Origin: Phytophthora hibernalis
Lineage: Eukaryota; Oomycota; Peronosporomycetes; Peronosporales; Peronosporaceae
Direction: 5' to 3'
Assembly (NCBI GenBank): GCA_012656075.1
Contig: JAAKBF010000179.1
Span: 59,071 to 123,070 of the forward strand
Length of the DNA stretch: 64,000 nucleotides
The position numbers were made by a program, and so were the translations under genes. Below, piece by piece: positions 1-12,472 of the stretch; position 1 is the first letter of the stretch, and each line of letters opens with the position of its first letter. The notes below the pieces were generated by a model. The model had not been told where the DNA came from and ran no database searches. It saw only the letters and a list, made by a program, of their open reading frames with translations.

Positions 1-9
1 TATTGGACA

Positions 10-675
10 TCATCCAGGCGACGCGGCTCCCATGTGCTCGTTACTTCGTTGTACACGAATAGCCACGCTGCCAGTAGCTTCAATCGCTTCCGTTTGTCCT
101 AGAGCCATTCGTAATTCTCCATTCACCTCACGATCAATGTAAGACAAAGTCGACAAATCACCGCACAAGTTCACTTGAGACCCACTGTCCAGTACCCATT
201 CAATTTCATCAGGTAGCAGGTCAGTACTCGGCAGCTTGGTAGCAAGCGCCATCTTCACCACGCGCCCCTGATTTGCACCATCACTCTTGGTTTCTTCATT
301 AACACTCGTCGGTGTCGTAGGAGAGTACTGCGTGTTTTGACAGTCGGGACTAGCAGGCGTAGGCGCAGAATACACTGGAGAGGCGGCTGCAGCCTTGCCT
401 TGCAACGCTGCAGCAGCCGTAGGCCCAAAACATCACACACCATCTCGTAGCTAAACGTTTGTTGCAGGTTTACTGGTTCACTGGTCTTTGCTTCGTCTTG
501 CACGACTCGCAGGTCGGCTGACCCACGCCGTTAATCAGCAGAGACAAAGACGGCACCAGCATTCATTGATCGCATGCCACGATCATCACCACCCGCTTTG
601 TTCTCGCCCTTGCATTCCGGATCACCTTGTCAGTGACCCGTCTGGCCACATGCTTTGAACTTCGAGTTCTTCTTC
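10..675 (-). mobile_element. Copia-type retrotransposon gag/protease fragment
   Basis: Read on the minus strand, this is the end of a Copia gag joined to the start of pol. A CCHC zinc-knuckle relic lies at about 590-640 (CGQTGH followed by a GDPEC block); a TGA stands where the usual Trp of the GHW motif would be, so the frame is broken there. Downstream, at about 155-200, is the retropepsin active-site block WVLDSGSQVNLCGD, which matches the D-S-G signature of Copia proteases. The element runs off the left window edge, so integrase and reverse transcriptase are not visible. On its upstream side it stops near 675, directly against the MULE relic on the other strand, which suggests that one element landed in the other. 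A second Copia end, also on the minus strand, lies at the right edge of the window; whether they are the same family cannot be judged because they cover different domains. Confidence 0.8.
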
Positions 676-704
676 TTCCGCGCGATGCGCTGCTCGCGGG
701 TGTC

Positions 705-1819
705 ACATCCTGGACAAATCTAGGTAATTACGACACTATTGAGACGGAGCAACAGTTCTTCCTAGAGAATTGGGATCCATCCAAGGCATTCGGCAAACCC
801 ACCAAGCTCTATGGGGTCAAACCTACCAGCGCTACTGAAGGTGAAAACCATGCCCTCATCTGGAGCGAAACTAGAGTTAACGTTAACGAGGTGCTCCTGG
901 CATTCGTCACGTTCTGCGACCGAGCATCAGATACGTTGTCAAAAAGGAAGGAATTACTCGGAGCTGGACGGACGAGGGTGCCAACGTTACACCTAAGGCT
1001 AAAGTTTTATTTGACAAGGGAATCTCTCGAACGGCCGGTTGCACTGTGTCAAAAGCTTCCCAATCCATTTTTTACGTGGAGGATTGCATTCGAATACAAC
1101 GCACCAACAGAAAGTATTCCAGCGACACTGATTCAGTCCCTGATAAACTCACGCGTACGCACAAAGTCGATATCAAAAACAAAGTATGTACCCGTTGCCA
1201 TATTAATGAGCATCTCCGAGTCCCGTGTCGTCATCTTTTCGCTGCAATGAAAACAAACAAAGGCAAAGGTAAGCGCAAAGTGGCTGCTTTGTCGCTATTC
1301 AGTGATTGCTACAAGGTTGCAATTTATCGAGATGCATTTGAATCGATAACGCTAGACTTGCCCTTGCCTCACGATTTAAAACCCGTCGACAGCATCCTTC
1401 CACCCCCGATGTACAAACAAGCTGGAGGGAGATCTCGCAAAAAAAACAGCGGCGACAGAGCAAAGATTCAAAAGCATGTCCCAAACAGGGGTGAGCAGCG
1501 TGGAAAGGCATCGCAGCGTGCCTCTCGTGCAACGGGCATGGATCAACTCGATCTTTCTCCTGACGAAGAAGATGATTCCGACGATGAGTTCCTCGCTAGC
1601 ATCAGTCAACAAATTGTAGGATCAGCGGCGAAAAAGCGACGAACGTACGAGTGCAGCGGCTGTGGACTTGCTGACGGCCATAACATTGCCACTTGCTCCA
1701 AGGTGAATTTGGATGTAGCTGAATCCGACAGCGAAATTACTCCCGGTGAGTATTTGGTCGGGGACTGTCCCTTTCAATGTCTACTTCGATCGCAGACCGA
1801 ATTCACGTACACTTTCTAG
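705..1819 (+). pseudogene. MULE transposase C-terminal half with SWIM-like finger (relic)
   Basis: This is the C-terminal part of a Mutator-like transposase. From left to right it shows a TSWTNLGNY block, the conserved TSATEG block that contains the likely third catalytic acid, a SWIM-like zinc site (CTRC then PCRH, about 1190-1240) and a terminal zinc knuckle (CSGCG then DGHNIATC, about 1650-1700). The same order and much of the wording recur in the full MULE at 59289-61553, which supports the call. One frameshift near 960-1050 separates the two readable parts, and the catalytic N-terminal domain is missing, so the copy is dead. The left end abuts a Copia fragment. Function in the living family is cut-and-paste DNA transposition; this copy only records it. 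Confidence 0.8.
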
Positions 1820-3010
1820 AGTCGAGGCACTTCCGAAATAACTTACACAAGAAAAATATAAGAATGGGTTTAAAGTCATTAATACATATCTTCTCCATGA
1901 CTCACGTACATATCTTCTTCAAATTCTAGACAGGGCTACAATACAATCGATTGCGGGAATACTGTGGTCGGATGGAGAGAGTTTGTATAGCAAGCCCTAC
2001 AGGTAGGTTATGGAGGAGCTGCGACCGTGTTCCGGCAGGGGTCGCAGCTAATAGTTACGAGGTTAGATCCACACACTTGGTTCGTCGAAATGAGCCTGAT
2101 CTAGAATACGAAGAGCGATATAACGACGAGCAATACATACATGTACATGATCACAAACCCCAGAATGCTGTACAACGCATCGATATTGAACCAGCCATTG
2201 ACAACTTCACTCACGAAGATAAAAGCATCACTGCATTCTCCAGTATCTGCAAACACAAATACAGCACAAACAGTCGAGGGTTGCTCTCACCGACGCACGT
2301 CCCCACGCTATCACAGCATAGAAGCATACACAACATCAACCACCATACGCAAATCCAGCCACTTAACAGCAACTTACTCGTTTTAATACTGTCCATACAT
2401 CTCGCACAGTCCTCGCAAAGCTTCGTTCTCAGCGGTTGGAATACGTGGTACCCATCGTTGAAGTGCAGGTTGCGCTCTCGGTTATCCACCGTACCTGCCA
2501 GAACTTTGGTTGGCAACCGTTCCAACTCAACGCGCCGGCACCACGGAGCCGGTCTTGGCACACTCCGAGTCTTGCATCGAATAAATAAATAATTTCTACC
2601 AATTAGATCGTTTGTGGGTAGTTGTGATAAACTTTGACGTATTTGTGGGTAGTAGTGATAAAGATCCTGCGTGGTCTGACGAGGTGCTTTGCGCGTGCTT
2701 GCAGTGCGTTACGGCATCGTGGTGGGTGTGTAGGCGGTAAGACCAGCACTATCGTGAGTGGGGTGACGAGGTGATGTGTGCTTGTTTGCAGTGCATCGCG
2801 GCAGCGCGGAGAAGGTGCAGGCGGTGAAGTCCAGCGCCTTCAACAGGGAGAAACTAGTGAGCACATTCTTTTCCTTGGCTCGCGGATATAAGGTACATAT
2901 ACCGGTACCTTCAACACCTGGCGAGAGCGTCATGATGACACACGATCGCATCTTGAAGTACCAAAAATGTAATTAGAGCTATAATATTGACGCCATTTCG
3001 ACATTGGATT
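1820..3010. other. No supported gene; short direct repeats
   Basis: Several open frames occur here on both strands (for example 1951-2592 on plus), but none has recognisable domains or splice logic. A 20-base unit around TTTGTGGGTAGT is repeated at about 2609-2630 and 2641-2662 with one mismatch. A TACCGGTA octamer lies at 2900. Confidence 0.4.
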
Positions 3011-3014
3011 CTTA

Positions 3015-3064
3015 CTAAAGAGCGATCCTAAGGGGTATTATTGCTAAAGAGCGATCCTAAGGGG
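3015..3064 (+). repeat. Short tandem direct repeat at MULE edge
   Basis: The 20-base unit CTAAAGAGCGATCCTAAGGG appears at 3015 and again at 3044, just before the MULE-type ORF becomes readable. It may be what is left of a terminal repeat or the product of slippage; the second copy overlaps the first codons of the ORF. Confidence 0.7.
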
Positions 3065-4791
3065 GAATGGACTATCGTACATCATAGGAAGGGAAGTTCC
3101 ATCCATAATCACCTGCCTTCGCGCGATGCCCGAATCCATGCTTCCTACCGGCGTCGAGGTGCTATCGATTCTATTCAAGCACCGATTGAGAACATTCATG
3201 ACTTTGTGCGGGCACAAACGGCTGCTGGTGTCGCCGTCGCGAATATACACTCATCGATGTTGGCAACTAACGCAGACTCAATGGTCATACCTAAGGACCT
3301 AGCCAACTCGAGACATGCTTCACGGCAGCAAGATATGGCGACACGCACGCCAATGGAGGCCCTATTTGATGAGTTACGCGGAGGCGATTTCCTTTTCTCT
3401 ACACGGTACAGCCTTCCAACAATCAAATCCGTCATTTGTTTTGGGCGCATCCAGTTACAACAGCGTTGTATTCTAATCACCCTGGTGTTCTCATTCTGGA
3501 TTGCACCTACAAGACAAACAGATACAATATTCCACTACTGAATATTATAGCCATGACGAGTTTGAACACAGCACAGCCAGTCGCATAATGCTGGTTACCA
3601 GGTGAAGTGGAAATCGATTTTGTGTGGGCACTGATCACCCTTGAAGACTTCATTTGCGAGCACCACATTGGACGGCCAAAGGTTTTTGTTACCGACCGAG
3701 ATCTAGCCTGTCGTAATGCGCTTCTGCGGGTCTTTCCGTCGACACCTGCGTTGATTTGTCATTGGCACATGCACCGTAACGTACTGAGCAAGACACGACA
3801 AGTGCTTGGGCAGATACCTGTTGAACAACCTGCACCAGGGCAAGATCGCTTTGATAATTCATGGGAGACAAGTGCGTTCATGGAGACGTATTACCAAGAG
3901 GTGTATGTTGACTCGGAGTCTTTGTTTGAAGTGCATAAGGCCGAATTAATCTCCATCAGCCCACTTCTTGCTAGCTATCTCGACCAGCACTGGTGGAAGC
4001 TCAAGACATCAATCGTAGCATGCTGGATAAAATCGTACCCTCACTATGGCTACATGTCTACATCCGCTGTAGAGGGTACCCACGCCAAAGGCAAGCGATT
4101 GTTGCAAAACTCGCGTGGTGATCTGTACACGGTGTTCCTGAAATTGCGCCCATGGTGGCAGTCGTCAGCAAAGGCGCTCAGTTTGTTAACCGAACGAAGT
4201 CTCACAATCACGACGTATCGCCTACAGGCACAACGGTATTCCGCAGTGAAGGCTACAGACGAGCTTTGGAAAAAGGCTGAAGACATTGGCTTTGGTCGTT
4301 TAGAGCGCTTGCCGTGTTCGGGGTCGCACCGCACTGTACACGTCAGGCCGTGTGTACATGAATTGATTAAAATCGTGGAGTCGAACGGACAACTGAAACT
4401 ATTGCCTGCCCATTTTGATCAGCATTTGCACATTAGACGATCAGATACAGTAGTACTGGCCCCAAGAATTGAAGAGCCTGCCATTATCCGAACGAATAGT
4501 AGAAGATCACCCCGCAGCCATCGCAACAATCACGGAATCTATGGTACTGTCCGCCATCCGATTTAGAGCGAACGAGTGGATTTAAATCACCCTGCATCGC
4601 CTCCCAGGGTTTACCGAAGAACGAACTTGGCAGAGTTCGAAGTCAATACCGACGGGGAGCTCCCAGCTTTCGGGTCGTTAATTCCAACGTATGATGACGG
4701 TATTTCACATCCCATGGCTGCTTTGCCCGACACGTTAAGGTTCGAAGAACCATTTGCGCCAGAAAGTAGGACGGAGTGTGACGTGGAATAG
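3041..4791 (+). pseudogene. FAR1/MULE-type transposase, nearly complete but broken
   Basis: The N-terminal part carries a W-x-V...HNH block typical of the FAR1/MULE zinc-finger domain (about 3070-3110). After a frameshift near 3400 the catalytic core starts with LILDCTYKTN (first Asp, about 3490-3515), continues with VTDRDLA (second Asp, about 3688-3708) and CHWHMHRNV (C-x-H site, about 3760), and reaches the TSAVEGTH block near 4060 that probably supplies the third acid. A TAA at about 3587, where related proteins have VAYCWLP, and a TAG at 4564 interrupt the frame; reading continues in the same frame to 4791. The family is distinct from the SWIM-finger MULEs at both ends of this window. Terminal inverted repeats were not found by eye. 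Confidence 0.8.
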
Positions 4792-5340
4792 TAGTTCTGT
4801 AGTTCTTCACAACACGGGAGTCTGCTTGTTTCACAATGAGCACCATAGTGAATTCTAAGCGCGCAAACCAGGTCTATAAATTTCAATCTCCTATGGATTG
4901 ATGGCATTTGACGAACACGCCATCAAGGGATAATCAGCTGAGCTTCCCGGTATTGTTTTCGTCGTGAGCCAAGGAAAAACATGGGCTCGTTAGTTTCTCC
5001 CCTTCAACGCCTCAGCACTCGGGAAAGGCCTGGGCTGCAATGCGGCTGGATTTCGTGAATATAGATTATTGGCTATCTCTACGTGTGTTTGTTGGCAGCA
5101 CGTTGCTGTGGTGTTGCATCGTAATGTGAAGTAGATTTGGAAAATGTATAGCGGAAGCGAACTCACTCGGACGACTCGAGCGATGAATACGATTTATTGA
5201 AACATCTCGATGATTCTTACGAGTGGGAACGAAACAAAGCAGAACAATAACGTTCGAGGCAAGGTCAAAACTTGACGATCGACTGAGAAGTTCAAAGCTG
5301 TTTCTGGAGCCAGTGTAAACTCGTTTAATTCCTCACGATT
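4792..5340. other. Nothing recognised
   Basis: Only short open frames; no motif, repeat or RNA that I can support between the MULE relic and the histone-like relic. Confidence 0.4.
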
Positions 5341-5362
5341 TTCTCGTACTTTTTCTAAGAAA

Positions 5363-5684
5363 ATGGTAGTGCTCGCGGTTAAATTGATGGTGATAAACGT
5401 TTTGTATCAGTGCGAAGGGAGTTGCCAAGCGTCATCGCTACATTCTGCGCGATAATATCCAGGGCATTTCTCGATCATATATTCGTCGCCTTGCTCGTCG
5501 TGCAGGAGTTATCCGCATGTCTGCGCTTGTGTATGAAGAAACACGTGCTGTTCTCAAGGTGTTCGTTATTAATAGTAACCTCATTCGCGACGCAGTGGAA
5601 CTCAATCGGAATACGGTGACTACACGGGACGTCGTGTATGCTCTCAAACGTCAAGGCCACACACTGTATGGGTTCAACAACTGA
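5363..5684 (+). pseudogene. Histone H4-like relic
   Basis: From 5412 to the TGA at 5682-5684 one uninterrupted frame reads as the H4 histone-fold core: AKRHRYILRDNIQGI, IRRLARRAGV, YEETRAVLKVF, LIRDAVEL and DVVYALKRQGHTLYGF all align in order with canonical H4. The N-terminal tail is present only as a frameshifted trace (AGT GCT CGC GGT then TAA at 5380-5382, matching Ser-x-Arg-Gly-Lys with the Lys codon turned into a stop). A two-residue insertion follows the VF block and about five residues are missing before the final helix. H4 is among the most conserved proteins known, so this divergence means either a processed or duplicated pseudogene or an unusual H4-like protein with a different start. 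No promoter or intron can be seen. It sits alone among transposon relics. Confidence 0.85.
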
Positions 5685-5689
5685 AGAAC

Positions 5690-6616
5690 GTGCAGCCCAC
5701 AGACCGTAAGTGCAAAGTGAAAACGAATGATTCAATTCAAAATCACTCAAATCCAATAATTAATAAAGTATTACCCCTCCAGCCCGAAGCGATTTTAGTT
5801 TTTTCTAAATTGCATATGCACATTATATTGACTTGGTATTTGTAAATAAGGGATGGGGGTAGTTGATGGATCTGGACAAAGTCGAGCGTAAATAGACATG
5901 GACAAACCTAAGCTGCATTTAAAATTAAACTACCTTTCGGGAGCGAAATATACCCGGTTAGTTATGCATTATGCAGCACAACGCGGAATAGAAGAGACAG
6001 ACGCAGTTACAGAAACGGAATACATGCTCCGGTTTATACTGCTCATAGAGCTCCAATTTTCCGAAATTTTGAGATGGAACTTCTCATACAAAGCTTCATA
6101 TCCTCAGGCGGGGTGTCACCCTCATGAACTAATGCAATCAGTTGATGGCTTCGTGCAGGCATAACCAACTTGAATGAAAAAACATATGTAAAAGGCCCCA
6201 ACTGACTGGACACACTGCCAGATGAGCAAGCGCCCATGACATGGCATCACTTCGGCCGAGGCTTGCGATCGCGAATGGCAACTCGGTTGAGCTCTATGTG
6301 ATCGTTGGACCCAAACCTGAACCGATATGTGTCTTTGACTGTGTGACATGGATCGAAGTACTTCGAAATACAAGTTAGTGAAGTTTGGATGCAGAGTTTT
6401 TATTTTACGTCTAATCAGTTGAAGGACTTTGCCAGTCAAGTGCAGCATCCGTTGTGCTGTAATAGTGCTCGACTTGTGTGCTGTGCACACCATTAACGAA
6501 CAAAGCATGCAACAAAAATTCGACCAACACGAATAGTGTGCTACTTGACGATATTACAAGTCCACTATTATTTACAGGCAGTTCAAGTAGATTGATTGTT
6601 AATGTCGTACGGACAG
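5690..6616. other. No supported gene
   Basis: Contains open frames such as 5898-6164 (plus) without recognisable content. No repeats or RNA genes were seen. Confidence 0.4.
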
Positions 6617-8511
6617 CTAAGTATTACTTTGTAGTACTACAAGACTGAAGTAAAAAGGTGCACACACAGCGTGCATACGCAGTATAACGATCAACTCACG
6701 GCGAAAAAGTAATTCGCTCATCTCCTGTCCGCCACCGAAAAGTTCGCCGAGGGTGGTTTCGCGCCCCTGAAGCCCTCGAAGTTTCGACTCTTGTGGATAA
6801 TTGGGATCATTTTCACTGGGAAGTCCGACGCTGCGGTCGGACACTGGGATTCGGTCTTCGTCGGAGTGGTAGTCACATTCAGCCGTAGCACTGCGGTCAA
6901 GGATGTGTGCATTACCACGGTCAATGGCGTTAAGGCTACCTTCTTCATCGCTGTTAAGCTCGTCCAACTGAGAGGGCTCAGCTGCCGTTTGTGGGGCATC
7001 ACCCGCATCGCTGTCGCCAAGAATGTCTAACCAGTGGTTGATAATGGTTTCTGCGTCAACCTCCTCGTCCACGATATCACCCTCGGCGGAAATATTGATC
7101 TCGTTCGGCCGAATTGTGATACCGGGACCATTTCCTGGTGACTAATATCGTCGAGAGAATCGAAACCAGAACGCTTTCTGAGCTCGGCTGCGTTTACAGG
7201 CTTCTTTAATTGCGCTCTCATCTTGTTAGAGTCATCACCATTTTGCTCACGTTCATACCTCCGCACCGCAGCCATTTGTCTCAGCTTGTCAACTTTGAGT
7301 CGGCTTCTCTTGGGGGTCTGGATGAGTCCAAGCTCGCTGAAGTAGCGCTCGCACGTCGCAGTATTAACTGCGACTGAGAGAATCGTCAAAGCAAGCAAAG
7401 ATCTCAGCTCAACTTGATTCTTGCAAGCCATCAATCCTGTCGTTCACGTCAACAGATCTCGCTGCACCGAAACTCAGCGAAACTCAAGGAGCTGGTTTGT
7501 GCCACTTTGCTGACGAAGAGTTGGGCGCATTTACCGCATCTCTAGCTTGCTTTGTGACGTTTTTGAACGCCGTTTTCAGCACTGCCTTGACTAGGTTGTT
7601 TACATCGTGACCAAAACAGCGAAGAAAAACAAGGCGAGGCCAACAAAGTGCTAAAATTCGACGTGCGCGTGCGCATTACCCCGCATCATCCGTTACAACA
7701 GCACCGATTATCCATCCGTTCCTCTCTGCCTTGTCGAGAAGCTCTTCGAGTTGTCTGGCAAGCTCCATTCCATCATGCCGGTCCGCAACTTTAATTAAAT
7801 CGTACTCTCCATAATAGCTAAACGCACCCAAAATCCATCCTAGAAGGTGCTTCCGTGCCACATTCTGATAGTCATCAGACAGTGCGTTTAGACGGACTCC
7901 AGTCAACTGCTGCCGTTCCCGCAACTTAGCTCTACCAGCCGCCTCAAATTCACCAGCATCCTTCTTCAAGATGCGCCCTCCAAGCGTTTTCCCCGACGGC
8001 AGAGTGTACGGCGAGTTCATCAACGAAAACAACTTCCGGAACTGGCGGCTATCAACAGAAGAGTCAGGTAAGGCATGTGATGCCTGTGTAAGCAGCAGTT
8101 CTCGCTCAAATACTTGCTGTTCTTCGCGCTTACTGAAAAACTCATCAATGCACCGTTGCTTCTTTTCACTGGCATAGCGCCGCAGTTGGCTGCACCACGT
8201 GCATCGCCCGGACGAGTGTAACCGAATGTTGCGCCTCCCCGGTGATAGATGCATCGCTTCAAGTCACTTCGATACGCCTCACTGCGTTGTTTAACCAGCA
8301 CTGGTTCGAGGATGCAGTCATTTGGATCAGGTTCTTCTCCATTTTTTTCTCGCGCCTCCACCTGCTTTTCGTTGGCTCGATACGCCAGGTCACAGCGGAT
8401 GCACTTCCAAAACACCAGCTTGCCATCTCCGTACGGAATCCCAGTTGCGATGAAGTTTTGGCGCTCTTCACCTTCGGAACGGCCGGTGCGACTTCCCCCT
8501 GACGGCGCCAT
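6617..8511 (-). pseudogene. hAT-family transposase with internal deletion
   Basis: Read on minus, the start is the ATG at 8511 (MAPSGGSRTG). The N-terminal part has a CIRC...CIYHRGG type zinc-binding region, a frameshift near 8180, a second frame to about 7676 ending VVTDDAG, then a TAA where a Gln codon would be expected, and a readable continuation (CFGHDVNNLVKAVLK) to about 7500. The middle of the protein, including the D-TRWNS block, is missing. The C-terminal hAT dimerisation region follows at 7434-7280, with AVNTATCERYFSELG as the hallmark, and an acidic tail runs to 6617. At least three lesions make it non-functional. Its upstream end lies exactly where another hAT has inserted (TSD at 8601-8608). 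Confidence 0.8.
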
Positions 8512-8608
8512 GATAGCCAAGGTTGAAGAGTGCCCCTGGTTTGTTGTGCTTAACGGTCGAAATTGAAATGTGATGGCTCCCTCGGGCACAGGCAGCAATA
8601 GCTGCACT

Positions 8609-10556
8609 CAGGGGTGTGAATAAAAATTTCCGTACAACTAAAATCTGTTTTTCACAGTATAAAAATTGGAGCTTTCGCTTAAAATAAAATATGATATTGA
8701 CCAATTATTCCAATAAAATTTACGAAAGTAAGTCTTTGACAAAATCAAGTCGCAAGCAAAATGCTGGCTGCCTGCAGCCCTCTTTATCCGCACTGTCCAT
8801 CGTATCTTGAAGATACTATACCAAATACTTAATCTTAGAGACACAAAATCACTGGCTAGCAAGCCAAACAGTACGCGGTACCTCGGCATTCAATTCAGGT
8901 ACTCTTCAAAACCCCTCCATCCGCCACGATGTCAGAGAACAAGGACGCGTGCGCATACTTCAACGAGACCCTAGACCAAGGCCGCTATCGCTGCAAGCTA
9001 TGCGGTAGCGAGCGCAAGCAAGCGCCCAACACTGGCTACTCCAACCTCGTCGCCCACCTGAGGCTCAAGCACGAAGGCTACAAGGTGCAGTACGCAGCAA
9101 CGCTTTCCGGTGATGTCCGTCGCCTCCCCGACTCCGGCTTTGTCTCCGAGGAGACATCCCACCGCTTCCTATGGATGCGATGGGTCGTAGAGCGGAGCAT
9201 GCCGCTTTCAGAAGTCGACAACGAGCTCACTCGCTCGATGTCGAGATGGCGCTCGATTTCTTCGCGAGTGCTGCTCAACGGAATGCACGACGTCGCGAAG
9301 AAGGTGTGAAAGAAGCTCGAGGTGACGATGGGCATTCTCTTCGGCATCATGTTCGACGGCTGGTCGAACGGCTCTATGCACTACGTGGCCGTGTATGTCG
9401 TGTTTGTGACGAACGGTGAACTGCGTATACAGCTTCTTGCGATATCACCACTCGAGGAAGGCTCCCAAGACACGGACGCGCACATCAAGCCCCTTGACGG
9501 CGTGCTGGGCGTATACGGCAAGACCCTCGACATGGTGGCGTTCCTCGTTGCTGACAACTGTAACACGAACCGTGCGATAGCCACCCGGATCGGCGTACCT
9601 CTGGTTGGTTGCGCCAGCCACCGCTTCAACCTTGCGGTTAACAGGTATCTCACTGATTATGAGCCGTTACTAACCCAGGTTAACACCTTGATGTCAACGT
9701 TAAGCCAAGTTAACAATTTCGCTGAGCTTTCCAAGTCAACCGACCTGCATCCTATCAAACGGAATATTACCCGCTGGAGTTCCAACTTTGAAATGCTGCA
9801 ACGTTACGTGCGCATTCGATCCCCAATCAAGACTGTGGACGCTATTGAAGAGCTCATACCGACCGGATCCGCGCACCGCAAGCTGCTTGGACTGCTGGAG
9901 CACATGAAGAAGTTCCAGAGCATCACCAAGAAGCTGCAGTGCAACGGCATTGGTTTAGAGGACGTCCGCCTCCTATTCGACTCAGTGGTTGCCGAGTACC
10001 CCTGCATGCAGAATCAGCTCAAGTCGACGGCCAAGATTGTCCACTCCCCATTTTCGAATCCGCGGTGGTCAAGACTATCAACGGGGAAAAAGTCCTGTCA
10101 AGCGCCGAGACCGCAGCGGTGAAGCGCTTTGAAGAGCCAAGGTGCGGCAGCAAGCGGAAGACGCCCGAAGAGGACTATGCGACCAAGATACTTCGCGGTG
10201 GGTCGGGCCAGGGCATGCATCAGACCAAGATCGTCTACAGCGCGCTGCTAAAGCAGCTACCCCCGACGTCGAACGCGTGCGAAAGGCTGTTCTCGCAATG
10301 CAAGCTGGTGCTTACGCCGCAGCGTACCTGCATGCTGCCAGCGAATTTCGAACTCCTGATGTTTCTTCGTGCGAACAGGAACATTTGGGATGTGACGACA
10401 TTGGCTGCCGATGCTAATGCCTCCGAGCAGCTGTAATGAAGAATGATATTGCAGTAATTGCGGCAATTTTTATTATTGTTTGTTGCTGTATTGCCGTCAT
10501 TATTTCTGAGATGCCTGCCATACAATTCAGTATAGTACTGAATTGGAGAAGGCCTG
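8609..10556 (+). mobile_element. hAT DNA transposon with 8-bp target-site duplication
   Basis: The element starts CAGGGGTGTG at 8609 and ends GGCCTG at 10556, so the outer four bases CAGG/CCTG are inverted, as in hAT ends. It is flanked by the identical octamer GCTGCACT at 8601-8608 and 10557-10564, the 8-bp duplication expected of hAT insertion. Length is 1948 bp. It contains one transposase gene, 8929-10436. The left flank is the upstream edge of an older minus-strand hAT. Confidence 0.85.
8929..10436 (+). pseudogene. BED-finger hAT transposase, full length, one stop and one frameshift
   Basis: The start ATG opens MSENKDACAYF. A BED-type zinc finger follows (CKLCGS with HLRLKH, residues about 24-48). 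The catalytic region shows MFDGWSNG, a DNCNTNRAIA block, the VGCASHRFNLAVN block and ITRWSSN; the C-terminal dimerisation part has PPTSNACERLFSQC. A TGA at 9307-9309 interrupts KVxKK and is a true nonsense codon. A frameshift at the CCCC run 10046-10049 behaves as one missing C; with one base restored the frame runs to 10436 (502 codons). Lengths and motifs match the related copy at 32552-34154. The protein would bind the element ends and catalyse cut-and-paste transposition; this copy may need only two repairs, so it looks young. Confidence 0.9.
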
Positions 10557-10564
10557 GCTGCACT

Positions 10565-11250
10565 GTATGATGATCACCAACCTGTCACTTTCTTGAGGCT
10601 CTGTGATACGAGATGGAATAGCATGCACGGATGCGTTGCTTCGTTGCTTCGTGTGAAGACTGCAATGGAGGACTTCGCCCACCACTACCGTAACGACACA
10701 AGCTGTCCGATTGCACTAAAAGTGGTTTTGGATCCGGTTGTTTGGAGGAATTTGGCTGCGGCTGAGCGCGTCACGTTTCGGTAGGTTGAGGGTTCGTTGC
10801 GACTGCAGAGGGATGATAACACGATGGCAGATGTTGTACGCTCTTTTTTAAGATTTACAAAGGCTTCGCATGCAACCAGTTTGAGTTTGAGCTGTTACCT
10901 TGCCTTAAGCAACGCTGAGCCCGGTGTGAACAACCACTTTTTCTCTTGAGTCTAACACTTCACCCGAAGTACGTCGAACTATATCGGCGTTTGATGAACA
11001 ATGACACGGGCAATCGTAAGCTTATACGATGTCGTGGCGCTTCTTCGTCGAAAGCGGACTGTACTTCTACCGTCGCTTGGTTCAAAACCTTTGGAGACTT
11101 TGTACGAAGAACTCGATCTCTGGATCCGTGGCAAATCGCGCTACTTAGCCACAGATAGTTCATTCTCTTCGGATCCGGTGCCAAGCTTTTGGTGTGGTGT
11201 TCAAGCGTTGGTGATGCCGCACCACCGTGGTTACTCTTCGCTGCAGACTG
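10565..11250 (+). pseudogene. hAT transposase middle fragment
   Basis: From 10593 the frame reads RLCDTRWNSMHGCVASLL, the conserved catalytic-core block of a different hAT subfamily, then after frame changes RDDNTMADVVRSFLRF (about 10815) and TLHPKYVELYRRLM (about 10955). No BED finger or CERxF dimerisation end is present. It probably belongs to the same subfamily as the minus-strand relic at 6617-8511, which lacks this middle part, but it lies on the opposite strand. Confidence 0.65.
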
Positions 11251-12472
11251 GATGATTCATCCCAGATTGTATTTGTGGTATTCGCTTGGCCGCTCAACGT
11301 GTCACAATTACCACAAATACGCGTGGGCAAGCTCGCAAGGGTCGACTTAAAACATTTGTCTGGATTAATGAATTTATGGGTAATGTTCAAACGTGTTTGA
11401 ACCTGTTCGAACTCGATCGTGTTTGAACGGACGGGCGAACCCTGGCTGGAGGGGCTAAGCTTTACGAACTGCGTCTTTCTCCCGGGTAAGCTACATGTAT
11501 AATAGATCTTGGAACACTGATACCGGTATAGAATGTTATTTTATGAAAATTATTTTTTATAACCAATTAGTTAGTTTTTTGGTATTTTTGGTGATTTTTT
11601 TAAACTCATCGTTTGTCGTTGAAGCACCTACATTTGATGTGACATCGAGCTGTGGTCCACACTGACCGCCCGTTGCTATTGGTTAAAAATCTACACCTCA
11701 GTAAAAACCGATTTAAAACGTTTCTTTTATCACATTTTTGGCGATAAATGGGTCCTGCAACGTTAATGTCGCAGTTTTTTATGTCTGTTAACGTTGCCTT
11801 AAGGGTACATTAACGTCGTTTTAAGCGTCCAGTTTCTGGAAGGAGGGGGTGAAGGCAAACTCCCGCATATACCGTATTCCCCCTGTCAGAGGCGTCACCC
11901 GAAATACACACGGGATAGGGTTTAATGTGATGAGCATAAACAGTGAAATACACGAGCTTAATCGAATATATACCGGTATTGGTACCGGTACAGTTGATGA
12001 AGTTGTAGTGCCGTAGAAGCTCTGCGTGTTTGCGCAGGAAGAGCACACCCAGCTACATGACCGAGCCGTTCGTTGACCTGGATACGATCCGCTAAATATG
12101 TACTACTCCAGTCCTACGACAACTAAGCATCCGATTAGAATCGCCGGCATCAGATGATGGCAGCAGCACCGTCCCTGTCGGATGCGAGGTCGGCCCACGG
12201 CGCCAAGAATCAAGTGTCCAGAGTGCTGTGTCACATCAACAAGTTCTCGTGCACCACTCAGGGTTTTGCACCAATAATCAGTGTAAGAAATGTACCAAAA
12301 GGTGTATTACCACCCACGGTTTTGTGTGGAACTATCCACTCTAAAAATGGGAGCCACCACCAAAAATAAAAGGGAACCCACTTATAAAAATAGGATAACC
12401 ACCGCTAGTGTTTGTTACCGTAGTTGGCACGCGTGAGCACATTCTTACCATTTCCTCAGCACGCTAGTATCG
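11251..12472. other. AT-rich stretch without genes
   Basis: No coding region is supported. There are 8-bp inverted arms GTTCAAAC/GTTTGAAC at 11385-11402, several TTAACG motifs at 11760-11815 and three TACCGGTA octamers (11521, 11971, 11983). Confidence 0.4.

Noticed and set aside
1951..2592. 213-codon open frame on plus
   Set aside because: No motif, biased composition or homology that I recognise; opposite frame is similarly open. Not supported as a gene.
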